Shown here: positions 1 to 6,187 of the stretch, piece after piece | How the letters are laid out: the number at the start of each line of letters is the position of its first letter | Numbering within the stretch: position 1 is the first letter of the stretch | Program-made: the position numbers and the translations under genes | Notes under the pieces: generated by a model | Databases searched by the model: none | Told to the model about the DNA's origin: nothing | What the model saw: only the letters and a program-made list of their open reading frames with translations | NCBI GenBank assembly: GCA_027039295.1 | Contig: JALWEW010000053.1 | Location: 1-12,990 of the forward strand | Direction of reading: 5' to 3' | Origin: Acidilobaceae archaeon | GTDB taxonomy: Archaea; Thermoproteota; Thermoprotei_A; Sulfolobales; Acidilobaceae | DNA length: 12,990 nt

Positions 1-270
1 CTAACGAGCAGCTACACGCACCCTCCTAACGGCGTCGAGGAGCTTCCCGATGAAGCAGGGGTCGAAGGCGCTGTCCGGGATAATCCCCCGGACACCCATC
101 CTGGTAACCAGTGTGAGGATGATCAGGACTGCAGCCACGAAAAGGTCGATGATGTAGCTGCTAGTCCACTCATGGAGCGTTGTTATGCCGAGCCGTGGCT
201 TTGCCTTGTAGACTTGAAGCTCCATCTTCACAATATCCTGATCACTGTTGTAGTAGACCTTAACTATCAC
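1..270 (-). CDS. Small single-span membrane protein, unknown function
   Basis: An 89-residue ORF opening with GTG and closing with TAG at the very edge of the window. I do not recognise a family. The first 40 or so residues are polar and mixed. Residues about 40-57 (IDLFVAAVLIILTLVTRM) form one hydrophobic helix, and the C-terminal tail is basic (RRVRVAAR), which predicts an Arg-rich cytoplasmic end. It lies 232 bases downstream of the CARF gene on the same strand, so it could be the distal gene of that cluster or be transcribed alone; the AT-rich gap between them could hold its own promoter. No clear Shine-Dalgarno precedes the GTG. A real gene is likely but not certain. Confidence 0.5.
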   Translation of the reverse strand: MIVKVYYNSDQDIVKMELQVYKAKPRLGITTLHEWTSSYIIDLFVAAVLIILTLVTRMGVRGIIPDSAFDPCFIGKLLDAVRRVRVAAR

Positions 271-336
271 GGCGCCGACTGGCGTTCTGGGGCGTCACGG
301 CCCCCACGCCGCGGTGTCGATTTCTAAATTCTCCTG

Positions 337-360
337 TAATATCTATTAATATCTATAATA
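337..360. repeat. Tandem 10-bp AT-rich direct repeat
   Basis: The unit TAATATCTAT occurs twice back to back (337-346, 347-356), followed by a partial AATA and a run of six G. It lies in the 232-base intergenic gap 271-502, which is much more AT-rich than its surroundings and holds no ORF I would support. On the minus strand it lies about 70-90 bases upstream of the small membrane protein start, so it could belong to a promoter or an operator. It is too short to be a CRISPR array. Confidence 0.5.
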
Positions 361-502
361 GGGGGGTGGAGTAAGATAGTAGAGATAACATCTTCGTCTA
401 TACTGGCTATGTTAAGCGCCCGCCCTGTTTCTCGTTGTTTCTAACATGGGGAAATTAGGTTGTGGTTGATGGTATTTGCCGATGTATCGTTATCCTCTCG
501 TG

Positions 503-979
503 CTAGAAGAAGTGAATTAGTTTGGCGTTTTGTGGTGCTGTCTTCTTGCAGGGGTCGGTGCTCCGGGATAGGTAGTGGTAGTCGCTCCAGCGGGTTAGCT
601 GTGCTGCTAGTACTGGCACTCCTTGCCTCGTGGCTTCTATGGCTGCTGCTATGGCCATCGCTTTCCGGCCGCCCGTTACGTCTAGTACCGTGTCTAGGTC
701 TAGGAGGGCAGCTATCCTTCTCCTGAAGTCCCTGACCTTCTCGGGGCTGTCAACATCGCTGTAGGGTAGTACGACTACCTCGATCCTGCCCCTATCTATG
801 GGCGGCCTGCGGGTCCAGGGGCATGGGCAGCCCGCGGCGATGGCGGTTGCCTCCTCGGCGGCCTCGGGTATCGTGGCCACTATCACGACCCTAGCTGGCC
901 TCCGGCCCTCGCGGGCTAGCAGGCAGAGGACTGTGTGGAGAACGCCAGGGCTCGTGCCTACGAGGCTTAGGAGTTTCAA
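503..979 (-). CDS. Stand-alone CARF-domain protein, possible ring nuclease
   Basis: A 158-residue Rossmann-like protein. Strand 1 (LLSLVG, residues 3-8) runs straight into a GTSPG loop at 8-12, strand 2 is VVIVAT at 31-36, and the last core strand leads to the signature DVTGGRKAM at 100-108. The GTSP and (D/T)xTGGxK pair is the hallmark of CARF domains (Csm6/Csx1, Can, and Crn1 ring nucleases), which bind cyclic oligoadenylates made by type III CRISPR Cas10. Ser10 and Lys106 are the candidate ligand-contacting or cleaving residues. No HEPN, PD-D/ExK or HTH domain follows: after about residue 128 there is only a short tail. It is therefore a CARF-only protein, the architecture of Crn1 ring nucleases that degrade cA4. 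The start is TTG; the first strand begins at residue 3, which fits. It begins 25 bases after the HerA stop and is probably cotranscribed with it. Family is confident; ring-nuclease activity is inference. Confidence 0.8.
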   Translation of the reverse strand: MKLLSLVGTSPGVLHTVLCLLAREGRRPARVVIVATIPEAAEEATAIAAGCPCPWTRRPPIDRGRIEVVVLPYSDVDSPEKVRDFRRRIAALLDLDTVLDVTGGRKAMAIAAAIEATRQGVPVLAAQLTRWSDYHYLSRSTDPCKKTAPQNAKLIHFF

Positions 980-1004
980 GCCGACCTACCGCACCCCCGT
1001 AGCG

Positions 1005-3179
1005 CTAGGGGGCCCGGGCCTGGAGCGGCCTGAGCATGTTGATGTGTACGAGGAGGGGGATCCTCCTCTCCGGTGCCGCGGGCCCCGAGACTATTGCCTG
1101 GCCCGGGTCTAGGTCGGGGAGCCTCTCGACCGCCTCCTGGGTGGCGCTTTCCACTCCTCTCCGGAGGCTTGAGAGGTCGTCGGGATTGGTTATGCGGAGC
1201 GCCACGAGGCTGGAGGCCTGGCTCAGTATGCCCGGGTCTATGAAGCCCGGCCTCTGACTCACAAGCACTAGGCTGAGGCCCCACTTCCTCCCCTCCCGGG
1301 CGATCCGGAGGAGCGCCCTCTTCGAGGCTGTATCCGAGTCCGCCGGGGCGAGGTTGTGGGCCTCCTCCACGACCAACAGCGTGTGGTGGTCACCAGCGTA
1401 GGAGGCGGAAGCCACCGAGAACAGCTCCCCAAGCAGCCTAGCCACGTGCGGCGACACCTCACCCCTACTCGGGCGCGCCAAGTGGACAACGCTGAAGCCG
1501 CTCACTAGCCTCTCCGCAAGCATCCTGTACTGGGAGACGTCGAGGAAGGGCGACACCATCCGCTCGACCCTTCTGATGCCCCTAGCAACCGCCCCAGCCG
1601 TACCCCCGCCGTAGCTGAGGTATCCTTGCACTGCGTGCTTAAGGGATTGAGGCAGATATTCCATCCACGTGAGACCTGGGAACGGATAAGCTCGCTGGAG
1701 GGCGGCCTGAACCCCAGCGAGATCGAGGTTGGCATCCGGCCTCTCCTGTATGAGTGGAAGGGCTAGGAGGTTTAGCCAGGCCCTCACATTCACGAAGCTA
1801 CCGCTGAGGAGACCTCCGATTCTGCTGCGTATAGCCTGCTCGGGTGGGACTCCTCTCAGGATGTTGCTGATCATATCCTTTACGGCATTGGCAAGGCTTG
1901 TGGCCACCTGATCCACCGCTCTTGAGCCATACTGCCTCTGGAGCCTCCATGCTACTGATACCACCCCTGCCAATGCTGAAACCGAGACCACGATGCCTAT
2001 ATCTAGGACGCCCAGTAGATCGGTGATATCGGAAACGGCGACCTCGTAGTATTCCGACTTTGTAGGGGATAACTCGACCATCTCTCCGACGCCCAGACTG
2101 TCAGGTAGGGGTGCCGCAACGATCAGTAGGGCGTTGCTCGCCAGCAGCGCGGCCGCCTGACCCCGACTTATGCTGGCGATGCTGTTACGCCCGTCTATCC
2201 TGTACACGCCGTGCCTAGCGTAGAGGAGGCCGACTACACCATAACCGCCATACCTGCGTCTAAGATCCTCGACCACCAAGCCTATCTCAGAGGCGTATCG
2301 CCACTCTGCTTGTCTATAGAGGGAGATTGACGACAGATCGTAGGGTATCAGTATGGTCTTGGGGGCATGCCTGAGCCACTGTGCTGGCAGCTGAGTGTAG
2401 GAGGCCGGGTTCATCACAGCGTCGAGTAGCGGTACCACTCCGGGTGGCTGGTAGGTTATGCCGCTGTACTCGCCGGAGACGTCGAAGACTATTACCCCGC
2501 CTCTCCTGGCGATGTACTCCTTTCTCCAGGCGTACTCTGCTGCTAGCCTCTTCACCGTCTCCGACTTCCCGCTCCCCGTCTGGCCGAGCACTGCTAGGTG
2601 CATGTTGAGCCTTAGGGGGTCTATCACAACGTTTACGCCGGGGTTATAAGCTAGCTCGCCCAGCTCGAGCCCCCGAGGCCCGATACCCCTGGAGAGGAGC
2701 TGCTGGAGAAGCCCCTGCGGGGGTTCCTCCACGGTGCTGAGGGGCCTGGGCGGCTCCTCGGGGAGTGTGAGCCTAGGCTGGAGCCCGCTGCTAGTCTTCC
2801 CGAATGTCACCTGGCCAAGCACCCGCAGCCTGAGCTCTCTCACGCTAGTCCACCTTACAAGGCCCTGGCTCGGGCTTAGGAGCTGCTGAATCGCCTGGTG
2901 TATCTGCTGGAGTGTGGCGCCCTGCTGGAGGAGACTCTCGTATAAATCCTGCATGGCCTGCTGGTTGACCAGGGGGACAGGGTTCCTCTCCGAGACGTCA
3001 ACAACCAGCGCTAGGTACTGGCGGTTGCTGCCGTGGTCTTGCACATGTGCAATCGCCCCGTAGCGAAGGAGGCGGGGAGCCTGCAGATAGACGTGGGCCC
3101 TCAGCTCCGTGTAGGAGGAGACCTCCACAACATAGCCCACGAAGCCTGGGGACTGCTGGGAGGACTGGACACTCAACAC
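1005..3179 (-). CDS. herA: HerA-like hexameric DNA translocase/ATPase
   Basis: A 724-residue FtsK/HerA-superfamily ATPase. Residues 12-62 fit the N-terminal HAS-barrel (FVGYVVEV at 13-20). Walker A is GQTGSGKS at 199-206, followed by VFDVSGEY at 231-238. Walker B is LLVVEEAHNLAP at 601-612, with E605/E606. REGRKWG (628-634) carries the arginine-finger region, and SQRP at 641-644 is the sensor. HerA forms a ring that pumps duplex DNA and, bound to NurA, resects ends. At 724 residues it is longer than the roughly 500 usual for HerA; the extra length lies mostly in 285-500, between the Walker motifs. The start is GTG at 3179. The frame stays open upstream to a TAG but offers no ATG, GTG or TTG there. 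It follows the NurA-like gene by 71 bases and precedes the CARF gene by 25. Because mre11/rad50 are absent, this is likely an accessory or defence copy rather than the repair one. Confidence 0.92.
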   Translation of the reverse strand: MLSVQSSQQSPGFVGYVVEVSSYTELRAHVYLQAPRLLRYGAIAHVQDHGSNRQYLALVVDVSERNPVPLVNQQAMQDLYESLLQQGATLQQIHQAIQQLLSPSQGLVRWTSVRELRLRVLGQVTFGKTSSGLQPRLTLPEEPPRPLSTVEEPPQGLLQQLLSRGIGPRGLELGELAYNPGVNVVIDPLRLNMHLAVLGQTGSGKSETVKRLAAEYAWRKEYIARRGGVIVFDVSGEYSGITYQPPGVVPLLDAVMNPASYTQLPAQWLRHAPKTILIPYDLSSISLYRQAEWRYASEIGLVVEDLRRRYGGYGVVGLLYARHGVYRIDGRNSIASISRGQAAALLASNALLIVAAPLPDSLGVGEMVELSPTKSEYYEVAVSDITDLLGVLDIGIVVSVSALAGVVSVAWRLQRQYGSRAVDQVATSLANAVKDMISNILRGVPPEQAIRSRIGGLLSGSFVNVRAWLNLLALPLIQERPDANLDLAGVQAALQRAYPFPGLTWMEYLPQSLKHAVQGYLSYGGGTAGAVARGIRRVERMVSPFLDVSQYRMLAERLVSGFSVVHLARPSRGEVSPHVARLLGELFSVASASYAGDHHTLLVVEEAHNLAPADSDTASKRALLRIAREGRKWGLSLVLVSQRPGFIDPGILSQASSLVALRITNPDDLSSLRRGVESATQEAVERLPDLDPGQAIVSGPAAPERRIPLLVHINMLRPLQARAP

Positions 3180-3250
3180 CCAGACGCCCCGTCGCCTACT
3201 AACTCGTGCCTTGAGATCTATTATTTCTATTCCTTCATCGCCCTAGAGGT

Positions 3251-4843
3251 CTACCACGCAGGCCAGACAAGCGCGTCCCGGGCCTCCCAGCCTCTCAGGA
3301 AGCCCCGGTAGGGCTGCCTCCTCCTAGCGAGTTCGTGGACGAGCACCTCCAGGCTGAGGTACTCGGAGAGTGTGACCCGCGATGCTCTGTCAACCACTAG
3401 TAGCTGGGGCGGGTAACCATAGACCACGAGTCTAGCGGCCTGGCGGAGCGCCTCAAGCAACCGGTCGCGCATTGCCTGATCTGCGGGCTCCATCCACTCT
3501 ACACGGATAGCCGGAGGCACGTCAATGAGCCCGGCTAGCTCGCATGCGCTGAGCCCGGAGAGTTTCTGGGCCTTCTGGAGGAGCTCCAGGCAGTCCGGGG
3601 GCTTCTCTACTAGCATGTAGCTATACTTAACGCTTCTTGGTGCATCTGCAAGCATTGCCTCGTTCACCCCTGTAGGAAGGCGCTCTCTCTTCCTCTGACC
3701 AAGGCTTACCCTGGCCCACTCAGCGACAGCGGCTCTCGAGCGCGGCGCCGTGTAGAGGCATGGTGGGCCTCCCAGAGTTTGACAGTCCTCGAAGTAGACG
3801 AGGTTGTATAGCAGCTCGCTATCCGTGAGATCCGGGAGGGCGCCGCTCGAGGCTAGGGCCGCGGCAGCCATGCTAGCTGGCGGGAGCGTGCTAACCTGTA
3901 TTATGCCGGTGTCGAACCGGCTCACCAGCTCGGACTGAAGGGGCGAGATGAACTCTCTAGCTAGGGTCATTGGATCAGCCGAAGGCCACGATGACTGGTC
4001 GCAGAGACATTCACTCAGGCTATGGCCGCGCCTCCGGCGGTAGCTGGCGGCCCACCCGTTGACGAGGCTCGAGACGCCCGAACCCATGTCTCGGGTAGTG
4101 GAGGGCTGGTAGCGTTGGGCGGCCTCGAGAGTTGCCTCGGCTAGGAGGTCTGCTACGAGTACTCTGCTTCTCGAGGTGTCCTCCACAACGCCCGCGAAAA
4201 GTAGGCTCCCACCGCTGTTCTTGGTCTCCTCCCTGATCTGATCTAGGAGGAGGCCCATTAGGAAGCCCAGGTTGACCCTGTCGCTTGCCCCTCTGGGCCT
4301 GCTTCTCAGTACTAGCCTTGAGGCCAGGGAGGTGTCGAGACCTGCGTAGCGTAGGGCAACCTCCGCGACGCCCTGCTCGACGTCGTAGGCGGTAGAATAG
4401 TAATGGGCAAGCTGCTGAACCAGAGGCCCATGACGTATAAGCACCCTCTGGGGTCCTAGAGGCTCTCCAGCGAGACTCTGGCTCCTGGCTAGGGCTAGAA
4501 GACTGGCCAGCTCGACCACATATACTATAGCCTGGCGGATCCGCTCACCACCAGGGACGTAGAGCACAGGCGGAGCCCCCGAGCCCCCCACGAGGGGGGC
4601 GTAGAGCCTTTCCCAAGCCGCTTGGGGGCGGCGGTGGAGCACTGCAAGCTTAACTAGACTTGCCTCCCCGCCAGCAGTACGAGCAGTGGCAGCGCTAGCA
4701 TCAACGAAGAACACCTCATCGCCCGGCCATGCAGGTGATATAGGGCCCCTCGGGCCGCCAACTAACGGTACAAAGACCCGCAGACTCCACTCTGCAGCTG
4801 CAGCCGAGATAATGTATATGGCGATCTCGGGGTCCAGAGGCAA
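3251..4843 (-). CDS. nurA: Divergent NurA-like nuclease
   Basis: A 530-residue protein with the layout of NurA, the RNase H-fold 5'-3' nuclease that binds HerA. The landmarks are FFVDAS (45-50, first catalytic Asp D48), an acidic helix with E111 (VVELASLLAL), VLIRHGPL (134-141) at the place of the family's LLDGxL strand, FAGVVED (216-222) at the place of the GVVK strand, and a C-terminal RVEW...GYPPQLLVVD (447-485). It differs from standard NurA in two ways: it is much longer (family usually about 330-400), and the second motif has His138 where Asp is expected, and the C-terminal motif ends in VDR rather than the usual AH/AD. Activity may therefore be altered. The TTG start is set by a near-perfect Shine-Dalgarno (GGTGATCC) just upstream. 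It is the first gene of the nurA-herA-CARF cluster, behind a TATA box at 4885-4892. The assignment rests on motif order plus the HerA neighbour. Confidence 0.75.
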   Translation of the reverse strand: MPLDPEIAIYIISAAAAEWSLRVFVPLVGGPRGPISPAWPGDEVFFVDASAATARTAGGEASLVKLAVLHRRPQAAWERLYAPLVGGSGAPPVLYVPGGERIRQAIVYVVELASLLALARSQSLAGEPLGPQRVLIRHGPLVQQLAHYYSTAYDVEQGVAEVALRYAGLDTSLASRLVLRSRPRGASDRVNLGFLMGLLLDQIREETKNSGGSLLFAGVVEDTSRSRVLVADLLAEATLEAAQRYQPSTTRDMGSGVSSLVNGWAASYRRRRGHSLSECLCDQSSWPSADPMTLAREFISPLQSELVSRFDTGIIQVSTLPPASMAAAALASSGALPDLTDSELLYNLVYFEDCQTLGGPPCLYTAPRSRAAVAEWARVSLGQRKRERLPTGVNEAMLADAPRSVKYSYMLVEKPPDCLELLQKAQKLSGLSACELAGLIDVPPAIRVEWMEPADQAMRDRLLEALRQAARLVVYGYPPQLLVVDRASRVTLSEYLSLEVLVHELARRRQPYRGFLRGWEARDALVWPAW

Positions 4844-4844
4844 G

Positions 4845-4853
4845 GGATCACCC
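4845..4853 (-). promoter_or_regulatory. Strong Shine-Dalgarno of the NurA-like gene
   Basis: On the minus strand the sequence reads GGGTGATCC, then one base, then the TTG start at 4843. It complements the 3' end of archaeal 16S rRNA over eight or nine bases, and the GGTG core is five bases from the start. This decides the TTG as the start codon. Confidence 0.8.
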
Positions 4854-4884
4854 TACGCTTCGCTTACAGTTAGAGTCGTAGCAC

Positions 4885-4892
4885 TAAATTAA
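4885..4892 (-). promoter_or_regulatory. TATA box of the nurA-herA-CARF cluster
   Basis: The minus strand reads TTAATTTA, preceded by purine-rich AGGG in the BRE position. About 25 bases downstream would place the transcription start near 4862, leaving a leader of about 18 bases that holds the Shine-Dalgarno. It lies in the final part of the broken gene, just past where that gene's intact frame would have ended. Confidence 0.6.
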
Positions 4893-4925
4893 CCCTGCCC
4901 TTAGGCCATGGATCGCAGGGACGAT

Positions 4926-5645
4926 CTAAAGTAAGGCCACTCCAGCTATTTCCTGAGGAGCGGCAGGGTATGTGCAGCTCTCCCAGCGCCCTAGCAAGCC
5001 TCGGGTTAGACCTAGTGCGTAGCGTGAGCAACTCTCCGAGCCTGCCCTCCTCGTGTGCCCTCCCCGCCTCCCTGAACGCTTTGGAAAGAGTCATGGCTAG
5101 ATTGTAAGGCACCAAGAGCCTAGTGTTTCCCCTCAGCACACCAATGGGGAGGCACTCGCCCGAAGCCGCGTGAGTGAGGCGCAGATCTCCAGAAAGCGTT
5201 GGGAGGCTTAGAGTCCGGAGGATGATAGAAGAGCCTCCGGCCGCCGCTACGATGAATATCTCTTTGAGAGTACATACTGTTGGCTCCAGCGTAGTATAGG
5301 AACGCCACGTTATGAAAGCTTGCAACACCGAGCATGTGCAGCCACGGCTCCCAGCCCACCACCCTACGCAGCTCCTACAGCTTCCTAGGCTAGCATCCAC
5401 CACCTCCCAGCGTGGGGTACCAGGCCCCCATAGCGTGGCTGCCCACGTCCCCCAGCCCGCGGCCAGCACGCTCCCCCAGTTCGGTCTCAAGGAGTCTCAG
5501 GAGGCGCCTCAGCGTCTCGAGGCCTATGCTGTAGGCTTTAAGTATCTTTACAAGAGCCCTCGCCTTATGATACGTTTCCGGCTCCCTCCTATGGACCTCC
5601 TCGAATGGCCAGCGACCTAGATTCAGACGCTTTCGATTGCGATTG
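4926..5645 (-). pseudogene. Frameshifted gene of unknown family
   Basis: Protein-like sequence continues through this stretch only by changing frame. Reading from the right: a helical segment in one frame (LGRWPFEEVHRREPETYHKA near 5615 to GAWYPTL near 5410, stop at 5390); then EVVDASLGSCRSCV in a second frame (about 5405-5365); then GWEPWLHMLGVASFHNVAF and on to ANSMYS in a third (5362 to about 5270); then back to the second (KEIFIVAAAGGSSIILRTL to ARALGEL, about 5265-4978); and perhaps one more shift near 4975 to end at TAG 4926. The two longest uninterrupted reading frames here, 4870-5490 and 5120-5362, each look natural over only part of their length. I cannot name the family. The two cysteines in GSCRSC could be a metal site. 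It lies between the antitoxin and the nurA promoter on the same strand. Three or more shifts argue for decay rather than sequencing error or programmed frameshifting. Confidence 0.55.
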
Positions 5646-5657
5646 TAACATCTGAGT

Positions 5658-5861
5658 TTAATACCACCTCTTCCAACGCCCGCGGGCCTCCCTGAGAGTC
5701 TTATCGACGTTCCCGCTAGCCTCTACGCTTACCTTATCTACTAATTCTGGAAACTCCTCCGGTAATATTTGAACCCTGACTTCCTCGCCTTCTCGAAGCT
5801 CTAGAGGCTCCAGGGGCTTAAGCACTCCCTTCTCGTATCTGACCCTGATGACCTTGGACAG
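5658..5861 (-). CDS. DUF104/AF2212-like antitoxin
   Basis: A 67-residue protein beginning SKVIRVRYEKGVLKPLEPL, with LREGEEVRVQI at about 22-32. This is the recognisable N-terminal signature of the DUF104 (AF2212-like) antitoxins found with VapC PIN-domain RNases in hyperthermophilic archaea: a small beta domain, then a charged helix that masks the toxin. The family Met falls on a CTG codon at 5861; no ATG, GTG or TTG lies upstream in frame before a stop. A purine-rich run (GGAGGGGGAGGGG) sits just before the CTG, so either CTG is used as the start or the start has mutated. No PIN-domain toxin follows. A 14-codon ORF overlapping the end (GTG, then VLNSDVTIAIESV, then stop) faintly resembles the first strand of a PIN domain and may be a toxin relic. 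Too short for typical ORF callers. Confidence 0.7.
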   Translation of the reverse strand: MSKVIRVRYEKGVLKPLEPLELREGEEVRVQILPEEFPELVDKVSVEASGNVDKTLREARGRWKRWY

Positions 5862-5927
5862 GACCCCTCCCCCTCCTCGATACGGCTAGCGGAGGCTCTA
5901 AGCCTTTACTCCTTGAGTGATGCGTTA

Positions 5928-6068
5928 CTATCGGGAGTGAACCTCCCACGCGCTTATCCTGCTGGAGTATATGTTGCACTCCCTCATGAACTCATGCAAC
6001 CTTAGTTCATATATTAGCAGGTCTTCGGAGCCGGTGGTCCCGGGTTCAAACTCGCGGCGGACCCGCCA
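5928..6068 (-). pseudogene. Integrase remnant reading through the tRNA att site
   Basis: An open frame of 46 codons starts in the antisense of the tRNA 3' end (WRVRREFEPGTTGSE) and continues out of it as DLLIYELRLHEFMRECNIYS, then SRISAWEVHSR and a stop. The FEPGTTG string is what the antisense of a T-arm encodes, and integrases of SSV-type archaeal viruses and plasmids are known to carry attP inside their own gene so that integration splits them. The part beyond the tRNA resembles the N-terminal core-binding helix of tyrosine recombinases (an xxFM...YSxR pattern). There is no start codon upstream in frame, as expected for the portion cut off at att. Only about 30 residues survive beyond att, so the enzyme is dead. 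Recombinase identity is inferred from the architecture plus weak similarity. Confidence 0.55.
6023..6068 (+). other. 3' half of tRNA-Arg(TCG), probable att site
   Basis: The sequence starts at an anticodon loop CTTCGGA (anticodon TCG, Arg), continues with the 3' anticodon-stem strand GCCGG, variable loop, T-arm (CCGGG TTCAAAC...) and acceptor strand CGGACCC, discriminator G and an encoded CCA at 6066-6068. No matching 5' acceptor GGGTCCG or D-arm lies upstream, so it is a fragment, not a gene. The T-stem 3' strand carries one extra base and one mismatch relative to a good stem, so it has also decayed. A fragment running from the anticodon loop to the 3' end is exactly the core left by archaeal tyrosine-recombinase integration. 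Because the tRNA would read rightward, the intact gene and the inserted DNA should lie to the left. Confidence 0.7.
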
Positions 6069-6187
6069 CGCCCCGGCATTTCATTAGAGGCTGTAATGAC
6101 GTGCTCTATCCCCTATCATTGTCCCTTGCGATAATGTAAAAGGCTTAAGCGATTAGTGTATCGAAAAGTTTGCGTTCCCTGAAGGTG

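Larger units (their letters stand above)
1..6068. mobile_element. Putative right end of an integrated element
   Basis: The tRNA 3' fragment and integrase remnant at 5928-6068 mark a border. Everything to the left is of accessory type: an orphan antitoxin, a decayed gene, a NurA-HerA-CARF cluster and a small membrane protein, all on the minus strand. To the right, housekeeping-type genes resume. The left border and the intact tRNA-Arg(TCG) are outside the window, so the extent and the membership of the cluster are inference. Later insertion of the cluster into the relic is equally possible. Confidence 0.4.
5862..6187. other. Intergenic stretch containing the att site and integrase relic
   Basis: No intact gene is visible in these 326 bases. 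They hold the upstream region of the antitoxin (5862-5927), the integrase remnant and tRNA fragment listed separately (5928-6068), and 119 bases of AT-richer spacer (6069-6187) downstream of the peptidase stop. In that last spacer the minus strand carries two short T4 runs (in ACTTTTCG and CCTTTTAC) that might help terminate peptidase transcription, but they are weak. Confidence 0.6.

Noticed and set aside
337..360. CRISPR array
   Set aside because: The only tandem repeat is 10 bp long with no spacers; no repeat-spacer pattern is seen anywhere in the window.
460..1257. Plus-strand ORFs 460-726, 798-1112 and 1036-1257
   Set aside because: They are antisense to the CARF and HerA genes, have low-complexity Ser/Arg/Leu/Gly composition and show no domain pattern.
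1901..2050. Membrane segment in HerA around residues 391-410
   Set aside because: The stretch is hydrophobic but lies inside an otherwise soluble ATPase and is more likely a buried helix or strand of the insert.
4870..5490. 206-residue minus-strand ORF read as an intact gene
   Set aside because: Only its middle and late parts look like protein; the first 40 residues and the tail are out of the natural frame, and neighbouring frames hold the continuing sequence.
6023..6068. Complete tRNA gene, possibly intron-containing
   Set aside because: No 5' acceptor strand complementary to CGGACCC and no D-arm occur upstream, so it is only the 3' half.
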